A DNA stretch of 64,000 bases from positions 40,351,267 to 40,415,266 of the forward strand of contig CM046308.1 of the NCBI GenBank assembly GCA_025267735.1. The letters run 5' to 3'. The stretch's first letter is position 1; every line of letters begins with the position of its first letter. Source of the stretch: Mactra quadrangularis. Lineage: Eukaryota; Mollusca; Bivalvia; Venerida; Mactridae. Below are positions 56,001 to 64,000 of the stretch, in pieces. Made by a program: the position numbers and the translations under genes. Under the pieces are notes generated by a model. That model did no database searches, was not told where the DNA came from, and saw only the letters and a list, made by a program, of their open reading frames with translations.

Positions 56001-59000
56001 TTGCCAATCCTTAGTATATTACATATTATAAGTGAAATTGATGTGATAGACAGATATAGTTCGTTTTTATATGCCCAAAAGAATTTCGGGCATATTATGT
56101 TATACCCCCTGGCGTCCGTCTGTCCGTCAAAGGTCAAGGTCACTATTACCTTAAAACTGAAAACAGTTTCCGGAGCATAACTTAAGTTCCATTTGGTCCA
56201 CAATATTCAAACTTCATACGATGATTGTCCATATCGGGTAGAAGGCCCCTATTGATTTTGGGGTCACAAGGTCAAAGTCACTATTACCTTTAAACTGAAA
56301 ACAGTTTCCGGAGCATAACTCAAGATCCATTCGGTCCACAAAAAAAGTTCAATTTTTTAGTCTGATTATTTCCTAGGGTGTATCCAACAAGATAAAACAA
56401 ACAATTTGAATTTAAACTTCAAGTCAAGTGTTATTTTTAATGTCTTTGTTAATATTATTTTCCTGTTCGCTGTCGAACAAAATTGTTAATGATAATTCAT
56501 GCATATAGCTTGAATAAAATAGGCTTTGATTTGTATTGTATACAGCAATTATATTACAAATAACTCTGCATGGATTCAACTAGTTCAACAAGGTAATTCA
56601 TCAATCAAGGAATTGTTTCCTTATTTAACAGGGGGGGGGGGCATTTAAAGGGTTTTTTATAGTTGTTTGGTTTTTACAGAAGTGTGCAGAAATCATGTGA
56701 CCCTTATTGATAACTGCATGGCCGCACCAGGATTTTTTTCTTGGAGGGGGGAGTCTAAACTTTTGAATAACAAGCACATTATTAGAGGGGTCGATATGTG
56801 TCATTTTTCACGACAATCTTTCACTTTGTGATACAAGCACCAAATTTGGTACAGTTGTTGTACATAGTGTGTAGTTTACAAAAAGCAAGATTTTCACATC
56901 TAAATTCAAGATGGCCACCATTTTTTCAAGATGGCGGCTGATTATAGGGATTTTTGTCCTGTTCATAGTAAAGAGCATTTTTATAATTATTTTTATTAAT
57001 GTATTTATCAAAATAATCTCAATATTTTATGATATTTAACAATTCTGTTAAATTCTTAAAAAAAATCCATTTAATGGCTGTCAATTCAAAATGGCAGCCA
57101 TTATAAGACACCAAACAATTTCATACAGTAACGCTTATTCTAGGAAAAATTCATTGCACTTAATTGATTCAGAACATGTCTCATAAATTATAAGAATATA
57201 TCTCAAATTAAAACCAGTGCATCTGTTGACATCACTATGACCGCCTGTGCTGTGATACTCAGCATGTAGATCAGTGTCAGTTTATAGTATGCTTACTGCT
57301 GTATTGGCACAGGATATCGTTCTTTGTTTGTGTGCCATTAAATTAAAACAGTTTTCTGTAAATTATATTAAAGTGTCCCAAATGCTATCTTAACAGCCCC
57401 TTTTTATATCAAATAACTATCGTTAGTCGATGTGGAGGAGCCAATGTTAACACGGCTTACCACAATGGTGTACAGCTCACACGGAATTCAAATAATACTG
57501 AATGATCTATTGGGTTAGGTGTAGGATACTCTTTCCATTGATACACATTTAGGAATGATGATCCCGGACTACTATGAATTTAATTCAGTGGCGTTCATAT
57601 CAATTAGTACAAATTAGAAATTAATCCGTTATCATCCATGACTATGGTTTGAATCCTAACTACTTTTTAACATATTCAAAAAGTACTACATATCACAGTA
57701 GCTACATATCCATTTTTGTCAGTACCCAACCGATTTCCTTCTTCTGTAAATGTGTGGCCAAAATATTTAAAAGTATATCCCGTTAAATGTATCCCATATC
57801 TCAATGTTATTTATGGTAATGCAGTAAAAAGATTCACTATAAAGCAGAAAATGTCAACAAAAATCCATCATGTATTTGTATAACAACTGATTTGGACAAA
57901 TGTGTTAAATTTCTGATAAAATCACTTTATACATACACCTTCTCATTTGACATTGACATTGACCTTTGACCTGCACAACACGTGGACAACATTAAGCATA
58001 AACATAGTAAACACTTGATGAAAGCAATCCAATACATATATGTATTCATATTTCATTGTCAAAATAATAGTCTCAAATAAACTAATTGTTTTATTATTTA
58101 ATTAGTATTTACCGGATATTAACATCCTCCTTTCCCAAATAAACTAATTGTTTAATTTTTTAATTTGTATTTACCGGATATTAACATCCTCCTTTCTCAA
58201 ATAAACTAATTGTTTGATTATTTAATTAGTATTTACCGGATATTAACATCCTCCTTGGATCAAGGTCAAGGTCGTGGTAAATGTCAATTTATGCCTAAAT
58301 ATTTGTCAAAGATTCTATCACGTTAATTTGAATAATAACAATTTTCTATTAGCATCTCGAACCCAACATGATCATTAAAATGATTCAAAAATTTTGAAAA
58401 AAACGTTTCATGTATGTTATGCTTTACCATAACCTTGACCTTGGAAGTATTTCACATGATGTAAATCAATGTCTTAACATGGTTAACATTTGTAGAATGC
58501 AAAAACACTATAATGTATCATCCTATAATACATTTAAAGCAGTAAAAATAAGTTCAGTCGCTTTGGGATACTGATTTCCAGGCATATGCGCAGAAACGAC
58601 GGCCATCTTGAATTTCGAAGTGGAAATCTTGCTTTTTGTAAATAATAGACCATGCAGGTCATCTGTGCCAAATTTGGTGCTTGTATCACCAAGTGAAAGA
58701 TTGTTGCAGTTATCGACCCCACTATATTTCGGTGTAGATCGATTTTTATTTCACGACTCGTCAAGTGAGCTAAGAATGCAATATTTTGACGAGTGAAATA
58801 AATAGATCTTACAACAAAATAAACAAATTTTCTGTTTATTATATGCTTTAAACTGGCGGTATTTAATGTTTAAGTCTGATATGCCTCCAGAACGGGGCAT
58901 CCAAAACAATGAAAATAACAAATTAATTTCATTGTTTCAAAACAATGGAATATCTATTTTGTTTCACCGATAAATCCTGGTATTCCACTGGAAAGCATAT

Positions 59001-62000
59001 ATACTAAAACAAAACTTCTAAGTACTCCGATTTCAGTATTGTAGGAAGTCTTTTTTTTTCAACATTAAAGTCTGATCGATGATGGGAATGTGTTTTGGAC
59101 TATACCCACCTTTGCTTTCATAGTTTTCATGCTACTTTATCAATGCAAAACCATTTTTGTCGCGCGTGCCTTGACATGGGAAGATTTTCTAATTGTTTTG
59201 ATTGAACAGAAAATAAGCAATTAGAAGTCTTATTCTGCAGGTGACGCACCGTCTGGCAAAATACCTATGACAATTTCTCGTTCTTGAAGCAACATTCAAG
59301 CCATTTCTTGTTTTTTCGTTGTGCATATCAACACACTAATGATTTTCACTAAAATTGACAACGTGCAATTATTGCACGATAAGCATGTGCGCATTTCCAC
59401 TTTTCTGCACATGCACGACAAAACCAATTTTGCATCAATTAAAAAGCATGAAAACCATACAGGCAGACAACAGTATAGTCCTATACATATTTCCATTAAC
59501 GATCAGACATAAATGTTAAAAAATGAAATTTTCTGACAACATTAAAATCGGAATACTTAGAAGTTTCGTTAACTATATTAAAATGAAGTTCCACTATTTG
59601 GACCTTAAACATTGGTGGTCTTAATAGTTGAACAGTCGACTCATAATGAAGGGGCTTTTTTCTTCTAAAAACGTGACTTGAGAAGTTGAGATCATAAAAA
59701 AATGCCTGATTTTACCATTACTTTCTGGTCTTATTGGGAACATTTTCTGTATCAGTTTGTCCAATCTGATTAAAACCCGATCTAAAATTTTCCGCTCGCC
59801 TACTCGCTAATTTAGATCTGGCCTTTTTCAAACAAAGGTCATGTTCAGGTGACCTTTTCTCATCAGAATATTCATGACGAAATTGTTATGATATGTAACT
59901 TTTTTACATCGTTAAAACGTCACGCAATTTGAAATGAGCCGTCTAATCGCAGACTGTGAATTATACCGCTGTTAAATAAGCTTGCAAACCTTGGTCTAAA
60001 AATAGAAATTATGAAATCAAAATGTTATTAATAGTGTTTTGTCTAGATGAAAGCTACGCATTGATTGGTCGACACAAAGTTCATCTCGACGTGACTCCAC
60101 GGAGACAGTTGAGATCCTGTACGACAATGCTCTACAGGATATATTTTATGGAGATTGCAGTTTGTCAAGATTCTAATGTGTTGATCTTCTTTTATTTCAG
60201 ATCCTATAGCAGATGATTATAGAACTGTTGTGTGTCCATTTATAGATGTGATAGACTTTGAGAATTTTAACTATAGAGCTCAAGATGAAGGGGCTAGAGG
60301 GGCCTTTGATTGGGAATTCTTTTATAAAAGATTACCACTATTACCTGAAGATCTTAAACATCCATCAAAACCATTTAAGTAAGTACCAGGTATTGTCGCG
60401 CTAAGGGCATTTTCATAGGAGGATCCAGCGTGGGGGGTCAGGGGGGTTAAACCCAGACCCCCCTAGAATTTCCGAAATGTACCTGTCCATTAGTATATTT
60501 CTTGACTGTAAGTCATTTTTAAGTAACATGAAGTTTTCTCGGAGCTTAACATAGATTTAATGGTTAAGTATTTTTTTATTATACCCCCGCTTCGAAGAAG
60601 AGGGGGGTATACTGTTTTACCCTTGTCCGTCCGTCCGTCCGTCTGTCCGTTACAAAATTTCCTTCGCAGTTTTCTCAGCAACTATATCATGCAGCAGCCT
60701 AATACTTTGCATATTGCTTCATCCCATAGTCCCATGTGGTGTAAAGCGATTTCATGCTCCTTGCTCATCTACTTCCTGTTTGTCGCATGTTTTTAGATTT
60801 TTGCGGGGGTATCACTTGTGAGCATTAGCTCGCAGATTTACTTGTTGTTAATATGTTGCATTATTCTGAAAAATGTGAATAATGTGGTTGTGGTTCAAAA
60901 GTTCAAAATGCGTGCTACCAACTGAGCTGGATTCCTTTATTTCCTCATAATCTAGAGAGTAAAGTAAAGCAAAACTAGAGCACATTTCAAAAAGTTTAAA
61001 AAATTCTAAACATGTAGCTCTTTGGTTGGTTTGCTGTGTAAACTGTCTCCAGACTTTTGGTAGGGACTGTAATAATTATGTTTGTTTATAAATATATTGT
61101 AGGAGTCCAGTTATGGCAGGTGGTTTGTTTGCTATCAGTAGAAAATGGTTCTGGGAACTTGGTGGATATGATCCAGGTTTAGATATCTGGGGTGGTGAAC
61201 AATATGAATTATCTTTTAAAGTAAGTAGGATATCTGATGAAATATTTATCATTTATTTAAATGTTTACAATTTTGTAATATTTGGAAAACCTTAACATTT
61301 TCCATACACATTCTGCAGACTAAGATATGCATTAAGGAAGATATAGATATTCATTTTGGTTGGGTAACATAGCAACTCATTGTATATGTAATGCAATTGC
61401 AATCAGTCAACCTACTCACTATTTCTGGAAAGGCTAAATCTCTGGATATAGCTGTTAAAAGGTCACTTGGCACATACTTCTGTCATTTACTGGCAACTGC
61501 TCTACAGGATTTAAATCAGTGTTAGGAGAGAAAAATGGCTATTGAAATTATTTCATGACAGAGTTCCACGAAAGTATGCCCCACTTTTTCACCTCATCTA
61601 CGTTTGATAGTGTACATATTTTTTCTGCTGCACTATTTTCTTGGTCGCATTAACTCATTGTTTTCTATTGAGTTGAAACAGAATTCAATTAGATATTGTT
61701 CATTCTTTTCAAATTTGTCCGAGTGCTGACATAGGACTTTTTTTTTTAAAATTCGATGAGATACGATGTAAACAAATTGCGTTAACATAATGATTGCGTC
61801 ATTAATATTATTATGAGAAAAGGTCACTTGAATGTGATCCTCATAACAAAGCAGCCAGATCTAAATTAGCGAGTAGACGTGCGGAGAATTTTAGATTGGG
61901 TTTTAATCAGATTGTATTAATACATAATCTATAATACTTTTCATACACACATGTATTCATATGTTTTATTATATTTATAGTTATGGCAATGTGGAGGTAT

Positions 62001-64000
62001 GATGGTCGATGCACCATGTTCTAGAATCGGTCATATTTATAGAAAATTTGCACCATTTCCAAATCCTGGAGTGGGAGATTTTGTTGGCAGGGTAAGACTT
62101 ATGTAGTATTTTATATGATACTATTTATGAAGGACCAAGTGATTTTAATGATCACTCTGCCATGCCGGGGTACTTGAATGCAATTAATCTAAGTTGAAAG
62201 AATTTGGTTCACTATCAAGCTAGAACATAATTTCAAGTAAAGTGCACATGAACTGTGCTTCCATTTTGTGCAGTTTTAGAATTATCCATCCTAAACTATT
62301 TGTCTAGCAGTAAAATTAACCTAATCTGTTCTTGTTTGAAAGTCATATGGGGATCTCTTACATAGTTGATTTAGGCTGGTATTCAATCTAAACATAAAAT
62401 GTGAACATTAAGCACGAACGTAAAAAATCAAAAGATTTTCTATTGTAAGTATCCCTTATGGATGTGAGCGCGATGTGAGCGTGAAACGCGAATTTATGAC
62501 ATGTGACTGTGAAATGCTAGCCTGAAACCAATCGCTACATGTAGTGATTTTTCAGTATCACGTTCACGGATGGCATTTACAGATGAGAAGCTACCATAAA
62601 AGGTCCTCTGTCTATGCCAAATGCAACAGAAAATCTTAGAAGCTATTAGAAAATGCCCTATTCTGTATGACCAGTCCCTAAAATTGTACAGGGACACAAA
62701 CATCAAAGACTGGGTGTTGCTGACTCTCTTAACATTCCTGGCTTGAAAGGTACACCAAACATGAATTAATTTCAGTTTAATGTGTGTGTAGATTTTGCAA
62801 GCATGCTTATGACAATTCTGTTGCAATTACAAAATTCAACTGTAAAATTATTATGCCATTACATGTCTAACAAAAATAACGCTAATCGGATGAATGGAAT
62901 AGTGTAAGCGTGAAAACTCACATTCAAGTTGCAATCACACTAAACGTTCCCGTCGCGCTCCCGTATAAATGGAATACCAGCCTTACAGTTTCTTATGTAG
63001 TAGTGCTGGTCTAAGGTTAAAAGCAAGTGCTCTCAAATTGAGATGTAACAAAACAATGCTATTCATTATTCTAATAGTTGAATGACTTATCTCAGTATGT
63101 CTTGCCTCACCTGTTATTATTGGGATTAGAATTTTGTCATAAAATTTCTTCAAAATATAAGCTGCCCTCGAAGTAAGAGGGACTTGCCTTATATGTGTTA
63201 TAAAGACCATAAAGGTCTCTTCCGTCCTTATCAAGGGGAGTGCTAACCTTCTCTCCTTTCTTATAACACAAGCTTGTGAGGGACCTTATTTGTTATTTAT
63301 ATGCCAATGTTTATTATGGCGTAATATACTACAGTTCAAATTTTGAATAATTTTTTTTAAGTATTTGTATTAAATGTATCTATTTATATTTACCTTAGAT
63401 TTGCATTTAAATACATCCATTTAACAATTTTATATGTAAATTGGACAAAAAAGATCCTGATTTATTGTTGGTTTTGAAAATTATTTGATTTATACATTTT
63501 TATTGGAATTCAAAGGGAGATAATTTGAAATTTTGAAAATCTTAAATTTTTGTATGTAGCAGTTGTTTCCCTTAGACTATAATTCTTTGATGTGAACTAG
63601 GTTCAATATTTAAGTGAAAGTTATTTAATGTAAAAGGGCCATTTTGTCTGATAAATATAAGTAGAGGTCAGATAAATAATTTTGCTCATTGCCTCAGAAA
63701 TCTAAATTAGGGATACATTTGTCTTGAATTCTGAACTTCAGGATGCCTGATTACTTCCGTACATTTTTACTCTGGTAAACTGTGACTCAGCATTCTTTTG
63801 ATTTATTTCTCACAGATGATCTGCATGGGGACAGGCTGTATGTACTTTGGCTGCATATTTAAAAGTAAATTTGAATACAATGCTATTTGGGATACAGCCA
63901 TTGCGAATACCCTTTCTTATTATTTTTTGATGCCATTTCTTGTTTTCAATAGAATTACCGAAGAGTAGCAGAAGTTTGGATGGACGAGTATGCAGAGTTT
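43903..64000 (+). CDS. GALNT10: Polypeptide N-acetylgalactosaminyltransferase, GALNT10-like (exons 1-8, 3' end outside window)
   Basis: Golgi enzyme that transfers GalNAc from UDP-GalNAc to Ser/Thr to start mucin-type O-glycans (CAZy GT27). Eight exons join without a frame break: 43903-44073, 45087-45304, 48680-48846, 51541-51732, 60201-60378, 61103-61220, 61981-62091 and 63953-64000; together 1203 nt or 401 residues. All introns are GT-AG. Residues 6-26 form a type II signal-anchor. The stem ends near a GPGEQG motif (82-87). The nucleotide-binding half has PFHNEHW (148-154) and LVDDFS (178-183). The metal-binding DSH is 235-237, the Gal/GalNAc-T motif WGGE is 338-341, and the likely third metal ligand is His366 in a [10 protein letters not shown] context. 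The wording around [14 protein letters not shown] and [10 protein letters not shown] fits GALNT10 better than GALNT7 or GALNT1/2. Val238 replaces the usual Cys after DSH. Family members are about 550-650 residues, so roughly a third is missing, including any lectin domain. Confidence 0.95.
44074..45086 (+). other. GALNT intron 1
   Basis: Contains a short hairpin (arms 44169-44189 and 44221-44241, ttaaccccactgatttaaat and its complement) and a TIR MITE (44336-44532). The rest is AT-rich with no coding signal. Confidence 0.85.
44336..44532. mobile_element. TIR MITE in intron 1
   Basis: aaatagacctaatccggaat ... ggggttttccctccg is matched inversely by ggaggggaaaaccc ... cttccggatagtctatt. Confidence 0.75.
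45087..45304 (+). CDS. GALNT10: GALNT10-like coding exon 2 (stem to catalytic domain)
   Basis: Codes residues 58-129 plus two bases of Ser130. The acceptor is tttcatcag and the donor ag|gtatgt. It carries the GPGEQG segment and the [15 protein letters not shown] segment, which in the family precede the first catalytic Cys. Phase 0 in, phase 2 out. Confidence 0.93.
45667..46043. mobile_element. hAT-like MITE with 8-bp duplication
   Basis: Ends TAGGGCTGTCACGATA and the inverse TATCGTGACAGTCCTA. Flanked by identical acagacat at 45659-45666 and 46044-46051. Eight-base duplications plus this TIR type indicate hAT. 377 bp. Confidence 0.88.
46962..47530 (+). mobile_element. SINE-B fragment split by a later insertion
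   Basis: Bases 46962-47071 match the SINE-B 3' half up to acctatacaatg. The SINE resumes at 47496-47530 (ctatacaatgtgttgctatg). Everything between is the MITE at 47072-47495. Confidence 0.75.
47072..47495. mobile_element. MITE inserted in SINE-B, 10-bp duplication
   Basis: Flanked by ctatacaatg on both sides (47062-47071 and 47496-47505). Ends caaaggttccgaaaagtgct and, inverted, cagacattccgataagtgtt are imperfect TIRs. A 10-base duplication would suit a Mutator-like family better than hAT; the superfamily is uncertain. Confidence 0.75.
48224..48503 (-). repeat. Dispersed repeat, copy 2
   Basis: Minus-strand counterpart of 19606-19885 (shared: aaagccg, catacaatgataacatacca, taaccacaactctacct). 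Confidence 0.7.
48680..48846 (+). CDS. GALNT10: GALNT10-like coding exon 3 (GT-A N-terminal motif)
   Basis: Codes the end of Ser130 to residue 185 and one base of Lys186. The acceptor is ttactctag and the donor a|gtaagc. It contains [13 protein letters not shown] and EVILVDDFS, the first nucleotide-sugar binding block of the GT-A fold. His153 in NEHW sits where characterised relatives usually have a small residue (NEGW or NEAW). Confidence 0.95.
49016..49325 (+). mobile_element. SINE-B, best preserved copy
   Basis: Head cggctagctcaattggtggc, B-box gggtcgtgggttagattccc, body, and tail atgacctataaaatgtgttg ctacggcgttaaaccc followed by (aaac)n. Confidence 0.92.
49461..49821. mobile_element. Mariner-type MITE 1
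   Basis: TACAGTACCCACCAAAAGTT ... and the inverse aaagttttggtgggtacagta, TA at both limits, 361 bp. Confidence 0.85.
49826..50104. mobile_element. Mariner-type MITE 2
   Basis: TACACTGGGGTCCATAAGTT ... and the inverse aagaaacttttggaccccag tgta, TA at both limits, 279 bp; starts four bases after MITE 1. Confidence 0.88.
50608..50890 (+). mobile_element. SINE-C copy
   Basis: tRNA-like head with B-box gtcctgggttcgaatcccac, then aatttccttgagcaagaaat, a body different from SINE-A and SINE-B. Only copy seen here. Confidence 0.75.
50923..51460. mobile_element. TTAA-flanked TIR element
   Basis: TTAA at 50923-50926 and 51457-51460. Between them are about 73-bp inverse arms starting ggtgggtcggtaccttactc. 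TTAA targets point to piggyBac or Kolobok-type transposases. The interior ORF (51142-51324) is not transposase-like. Confidence 0.85.
51541..51732 (+). CDS. GALNT10: GALNT10-like coding exon 4 (DSH metal site)
   Basis: Completes Lys186 and codes residues 187-249 plus the first base of Asp250. The acceptor is ttttttatag and the donor ag|gtaagt. It contains [19 protein letters not shown] and the catalytic FLDSH (DSH at 235-237; the Asp codon begins at 51687). The residue after DSH is Val (gtt) instead of the usual Cys. Confidence 0.96.
51777..52175 (+). repeat. Repeat D copy 1
   Basis: agtctgattaaaacctgatc ... ggatatctgtttacggagat tgca; contains the agatcctgtaggacaatgct ctacaggat hairpin. Confidence 0.8.
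52395..52905 (+). repeat. Repeat F copy 1, split by a 'taccccc' element
   Basis: Bases 52395-52525 plus 52793-52905 together match the uninterrupted minus-strand copy at 58805-59005 (atatgctttcc, ttccactgttttgaaacaat, aggcatatcagacttaaaca). Confidence 0.8.
52526..52792 (+). mobile_element. 'taccccc' element, copy 1
   Basis: tacccccgcttcgaagaaga ggggggtatactg ... gtccgtccgtccgtc ... gcgggggtatcactagtgag ... cagatttacttgt. Compact element with an inverted taccccc pair; no coding capacity. Confidence 0.85.
53295..53480 (-). mobile_element. SINE-B copy
   Basis: Body ttaagaatcattggtagctg ggagaatggctgtagaaat and head gctacctactgagctagctg; the tail is missing. Confidence 0.8.
53595..53955. mobile_element. 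PIF/Harbinger-like MITE, copy 2
   Basis: 361 bp, ends gggactttagtcagttat and its complement, flanked by TTA at 53592-53594 and 53956-53958. Internal sequence (tctgaagcaatccaattggt ...) matches copy 1 in reverse. Confidence 0.75.
53999..54354 (+). repeat. Repeat D copy 2
   Basis: Same ends (aatctgattaaaacccgatc ... ttacggagattgca) with a short internal deletion after gttcaga. Confidence 0.8.
55162..55461 (+). mobile_element. SINE-A, best preserved copy
   Basis: Head ggtcgatagcgctgttggta gagcg, B-box gggttcgaatcccacccggg, body, tail tgacctaaattgtgttgata cggcgttaactcc, then (aata)n. A true tRNA gene is excluded by the SINE body directly after the head. Confidence 0.93.
55922..55938. repeat. 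Short telomere-like run
   Basis: gttagggttagggttag: under three ttaggg units in AT-rich DNA. Confidence 0.6.
56069..56345 (+). repeat. 'gggcatat' repeat element, shorter copy
   Basis: Starts atatgcccaaaagaatttcg ggcatatt (a hairpin) and carries two units of ggtcaaggtcactattacct ... ccggagcataact. Confidence 0.75.
56786..58722. mobile_element. 1.9-kb element with approx. 150-bp TIRs
   Basis: Left arm (aggggtcgatatgtgtcatt ... caatctttcacttt ... gatacaagcaccaaatttgg ... ttcaagatggcc) is matched inversely by 58590-58722. No transposase ORF. The inside holds a 62-bp tandem repeat. Confidence 0.8.
58074..58256. repeat. 62-bp tandem repeat, three units
   Basis: caaataaactaattgtttta ... gtatttaccggatattaaca tcctcctt starts at 58074, 58136 and 58198. 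Confidence 0.92.
58805..59005 (-). repeat. Repeat F copy 2 (uninterrupted)
   Basis: Carries the empty site attaatttgttattttcatt (read on minus) that corresponds to the insertion point in copy 1. Confidence 0.8.
59762..60161 (+). repeat. Repeat D copy 3, next to exon 5
   Basis: aatctgattaaaacccgatc ... gatattttatggagattgca. The exon 5 acceptor follows within 40 bases. Confidence 0.8.
60201..60378 (+). CDS. GALNT10: GALNT10-like coding exon 5
   Basis: Completes Asp250 and codes residues 251-308 plus two bases of Lys309. The acceptor is cttttatttcag and the donor aa|gtaagt. It contains [10 protein letters not shown] and [14 protein letters not shown], the peptide-binding part of the catalytic domain. 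Its acceptor lies only about 40 bases after the end of a dispersed repeat copy (59762-60161). Confidence 0.95.
60417..60905 (-). repeat. Repeat G copy 3, split by a 'taccccc' element
   Basis: Minus-strand match to 36050-36600 on both sides of the insertion (tctcggagcttaacatagat; atatgttgcattattctg; aatgtggttgtggttc). Confidence 0.8.
60582..60848 (+). mobile_element. 'taccccc' element, copy 2
   Basis: Nearly identical to 52526-52792 over its whole length, including catgcagcagcct, cccatgtggtgtaaagcgat and the acttgtt end. Confidence 0.88.
61103..61220 (+). CDS. GALNT10: GALNT10-like coding exon 6 (Gal/GalNAc-T motif)
   Basis: Completes Lys309 and codes residues 310-348. The acceptor is tattgtag and the donor aaa|gtaagt. 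It contains [24 protein letters not shown] and IWGGEQYE, the acceptor/UDP-GalNAc binding block that separates GALNTs from other GT-A enzymes. Glu341 of WGGE corresponds to a conserved catalytic-site acid. Confidence 0.97.
61375..61583 (-). mobile_element. SINE-B copy
   Basis: Body and 3' part only: caacctactcactatttctg gaaaggctaaatc, agagttccacgaaagtatgc. Confidence 0.75.
61740..61913 (-). repeat. Repeat D copy 4, truncated
   Basis: Minus-strand copy of the first approx. 170 bp (agatctaaattagcgagtag, agattgggttttaatcagat). Confidence 0.75.
61981..62091 (+). CDS. GALNT10: GALNT10-like coding exon 7
   Basis: Codes residues 349-385, phase 0 at both ends. The acceptor is tatttatag and the donor agg|gtaaga. 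It contains LWQCGG and [11 protein letters not shown]; His366 is the expected third Mn2+ ligand. The last part ([13 protein letters not shown]) is the variable catalytic loop region. Confidence 0.95.
62092..63952 (+). other. GALNT intron 7
   Basis: Contains a 609-bp TIR element with a TTA duplication (62374-62982). Bases 62986-63950 are AT-rich with no other feature recognised. Confidence 0.85.
62374..62982. mobile_element. PIF/Harbinger-like TIR element in intron 7
   Basis: Ends ggctggtattcaat and (inverted) ggctggtattccat, flanked by TTA at 62371-62373 and 62983-62985. Subterminal zones repeat gcgtgaa/gtgagcgcg words. 609 bp without transposase. Confidence 0.75.
63953..64000 (+). CDS. GALNT10: GALNT10-like coding exon 8 (cut by window end)
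   Basis: The acceptor is tgttttcaatag. It codes residues 386-401, [16 protein letters not shown], the conserved helix near the end of the catalytic domain. The exon is open to the last base of the window. Confidence 0.92.

Larger units (their letters stand above)
51733..60200 (+). other. GALNT intron 4 (8.5 kb, repeat-filled)
   Basis: Holds three copies of repeat D, one 'taccccc' element inside repeat F, SINE-B (-), a PIF/Harbinger-like MITE, SINE-A, a 'gggcatat' repeat, a 1.9 kb long-TIR element, and a second copy of repeat F (-). Gaps 52906-53290, 54355-55160, 55462-55920, 56350-56785 and 59010-59760 are AT-rich, with no coding potential seen. Confidence 0.8.
60379..61102 (+). other. GALNT intron 5
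   Basis: Mostly a minus-oriented copy of repeat G (60417-60905) interrupted by a 'taccccc' element (60582-60848). A degenerate mariner-type TIR remnant (ctccagacttttggtaggg) lies at about 61047-61070. Confidence 0.8.
61221..61980 (+). other. GALNT intron 6
   Basis: Contains SINE-B (61375-61583, -) and the shortened minus-strand copy of repeat D (61740-61913). Confidence 0.85.

Noticed and set aside
1..64000. CRISPR array, phage or integrated virus
   Set aside because: The tandem repeats have no spacer pattern, and no capsid, integrase or polymerase motif was found. Only LINE tail coding sequence is present.

Overview
This window looks like one stretch of a large, AT-rich, intron-rich and transposon-dense eukaryotic nuclear genome. 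Three families of tRNA-headed SINEs, a Jockey/RTE-like LINE tail, many short non-autonomous DNA transposons, and repeats of the 'gaccttgacctttgac' type suggest a marine invertebrate, most likely a bivalve mollusc. The taxon is an inference. Nothing prokaryotic (operons, IS elements, CRISPR) is present.

The one gene identified with high confidence is the 5' two thirds of a polypeptide N-acetylgalactosaminyltransferase (GT27 family, closest in motif content to GALNT10). It lies on the + strand from 43903 to the window end. Eight coding exons join in frame into 401 residues: a Golgi signal-anchor, a stem, and most of the GT-A catalytic domain with its DSH and WGGE motifs. The rest of the catalytic domain and any ricin-type lectin domain lie beyond base 64000.

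Elsewhere the coding evidence is weak and piecemeal. Candidate 5' exons with promoter-like sequence lie at 7751-7929 (-) and 10384-10525 (+). A phase-compatible possible partner of the latter lies at 41653-41717 (+). A possible F-box/leucine-rich-repeat gene or pseudogene occupies 39473-31052 (-), with a one-base frameshift. Several unrecognised minus-strand exon candidates occur between 27.4 and 15.9 kb.

Layout: 0-6.7 kb holds MITEs, a 3 kb Tc1/mariner-like TIR element with LINE tails inside it, and minisatellites. 7-10 kb holds SINEs and the start of a 'gaccttgacc' repeat. 10-14.2 kb is mostly single-copy AT-rich DNA, followed by more of that repeat to 15.4 kb. 16-21 kb has old repeats and exon candidates. 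21.7-24.3 kb is a 460-bp satellite and 25.1-26.6 kb a 77-bp satellite. 28-32 kb has palindromic elements, a foldback element and a mariner MITE. 34.4-40.5 kb carries three large inverted-repeat elements, the first two abutting. From 42.5 kb onward is the GALNT locus, whose introns hold hAT-like, TTAA-type, mariner-like and PIF/Harbinger-like elements and SINEs.

The most informative non-genic signals are: SINE-A, SINE-B and the LINE sharing one 3' tail; intra-window empty/filled site pairs that date insertions of a 'taccccc' element; several elements with exact target-site duplications; and the foldback elements whose arms are built from short subrepeats.
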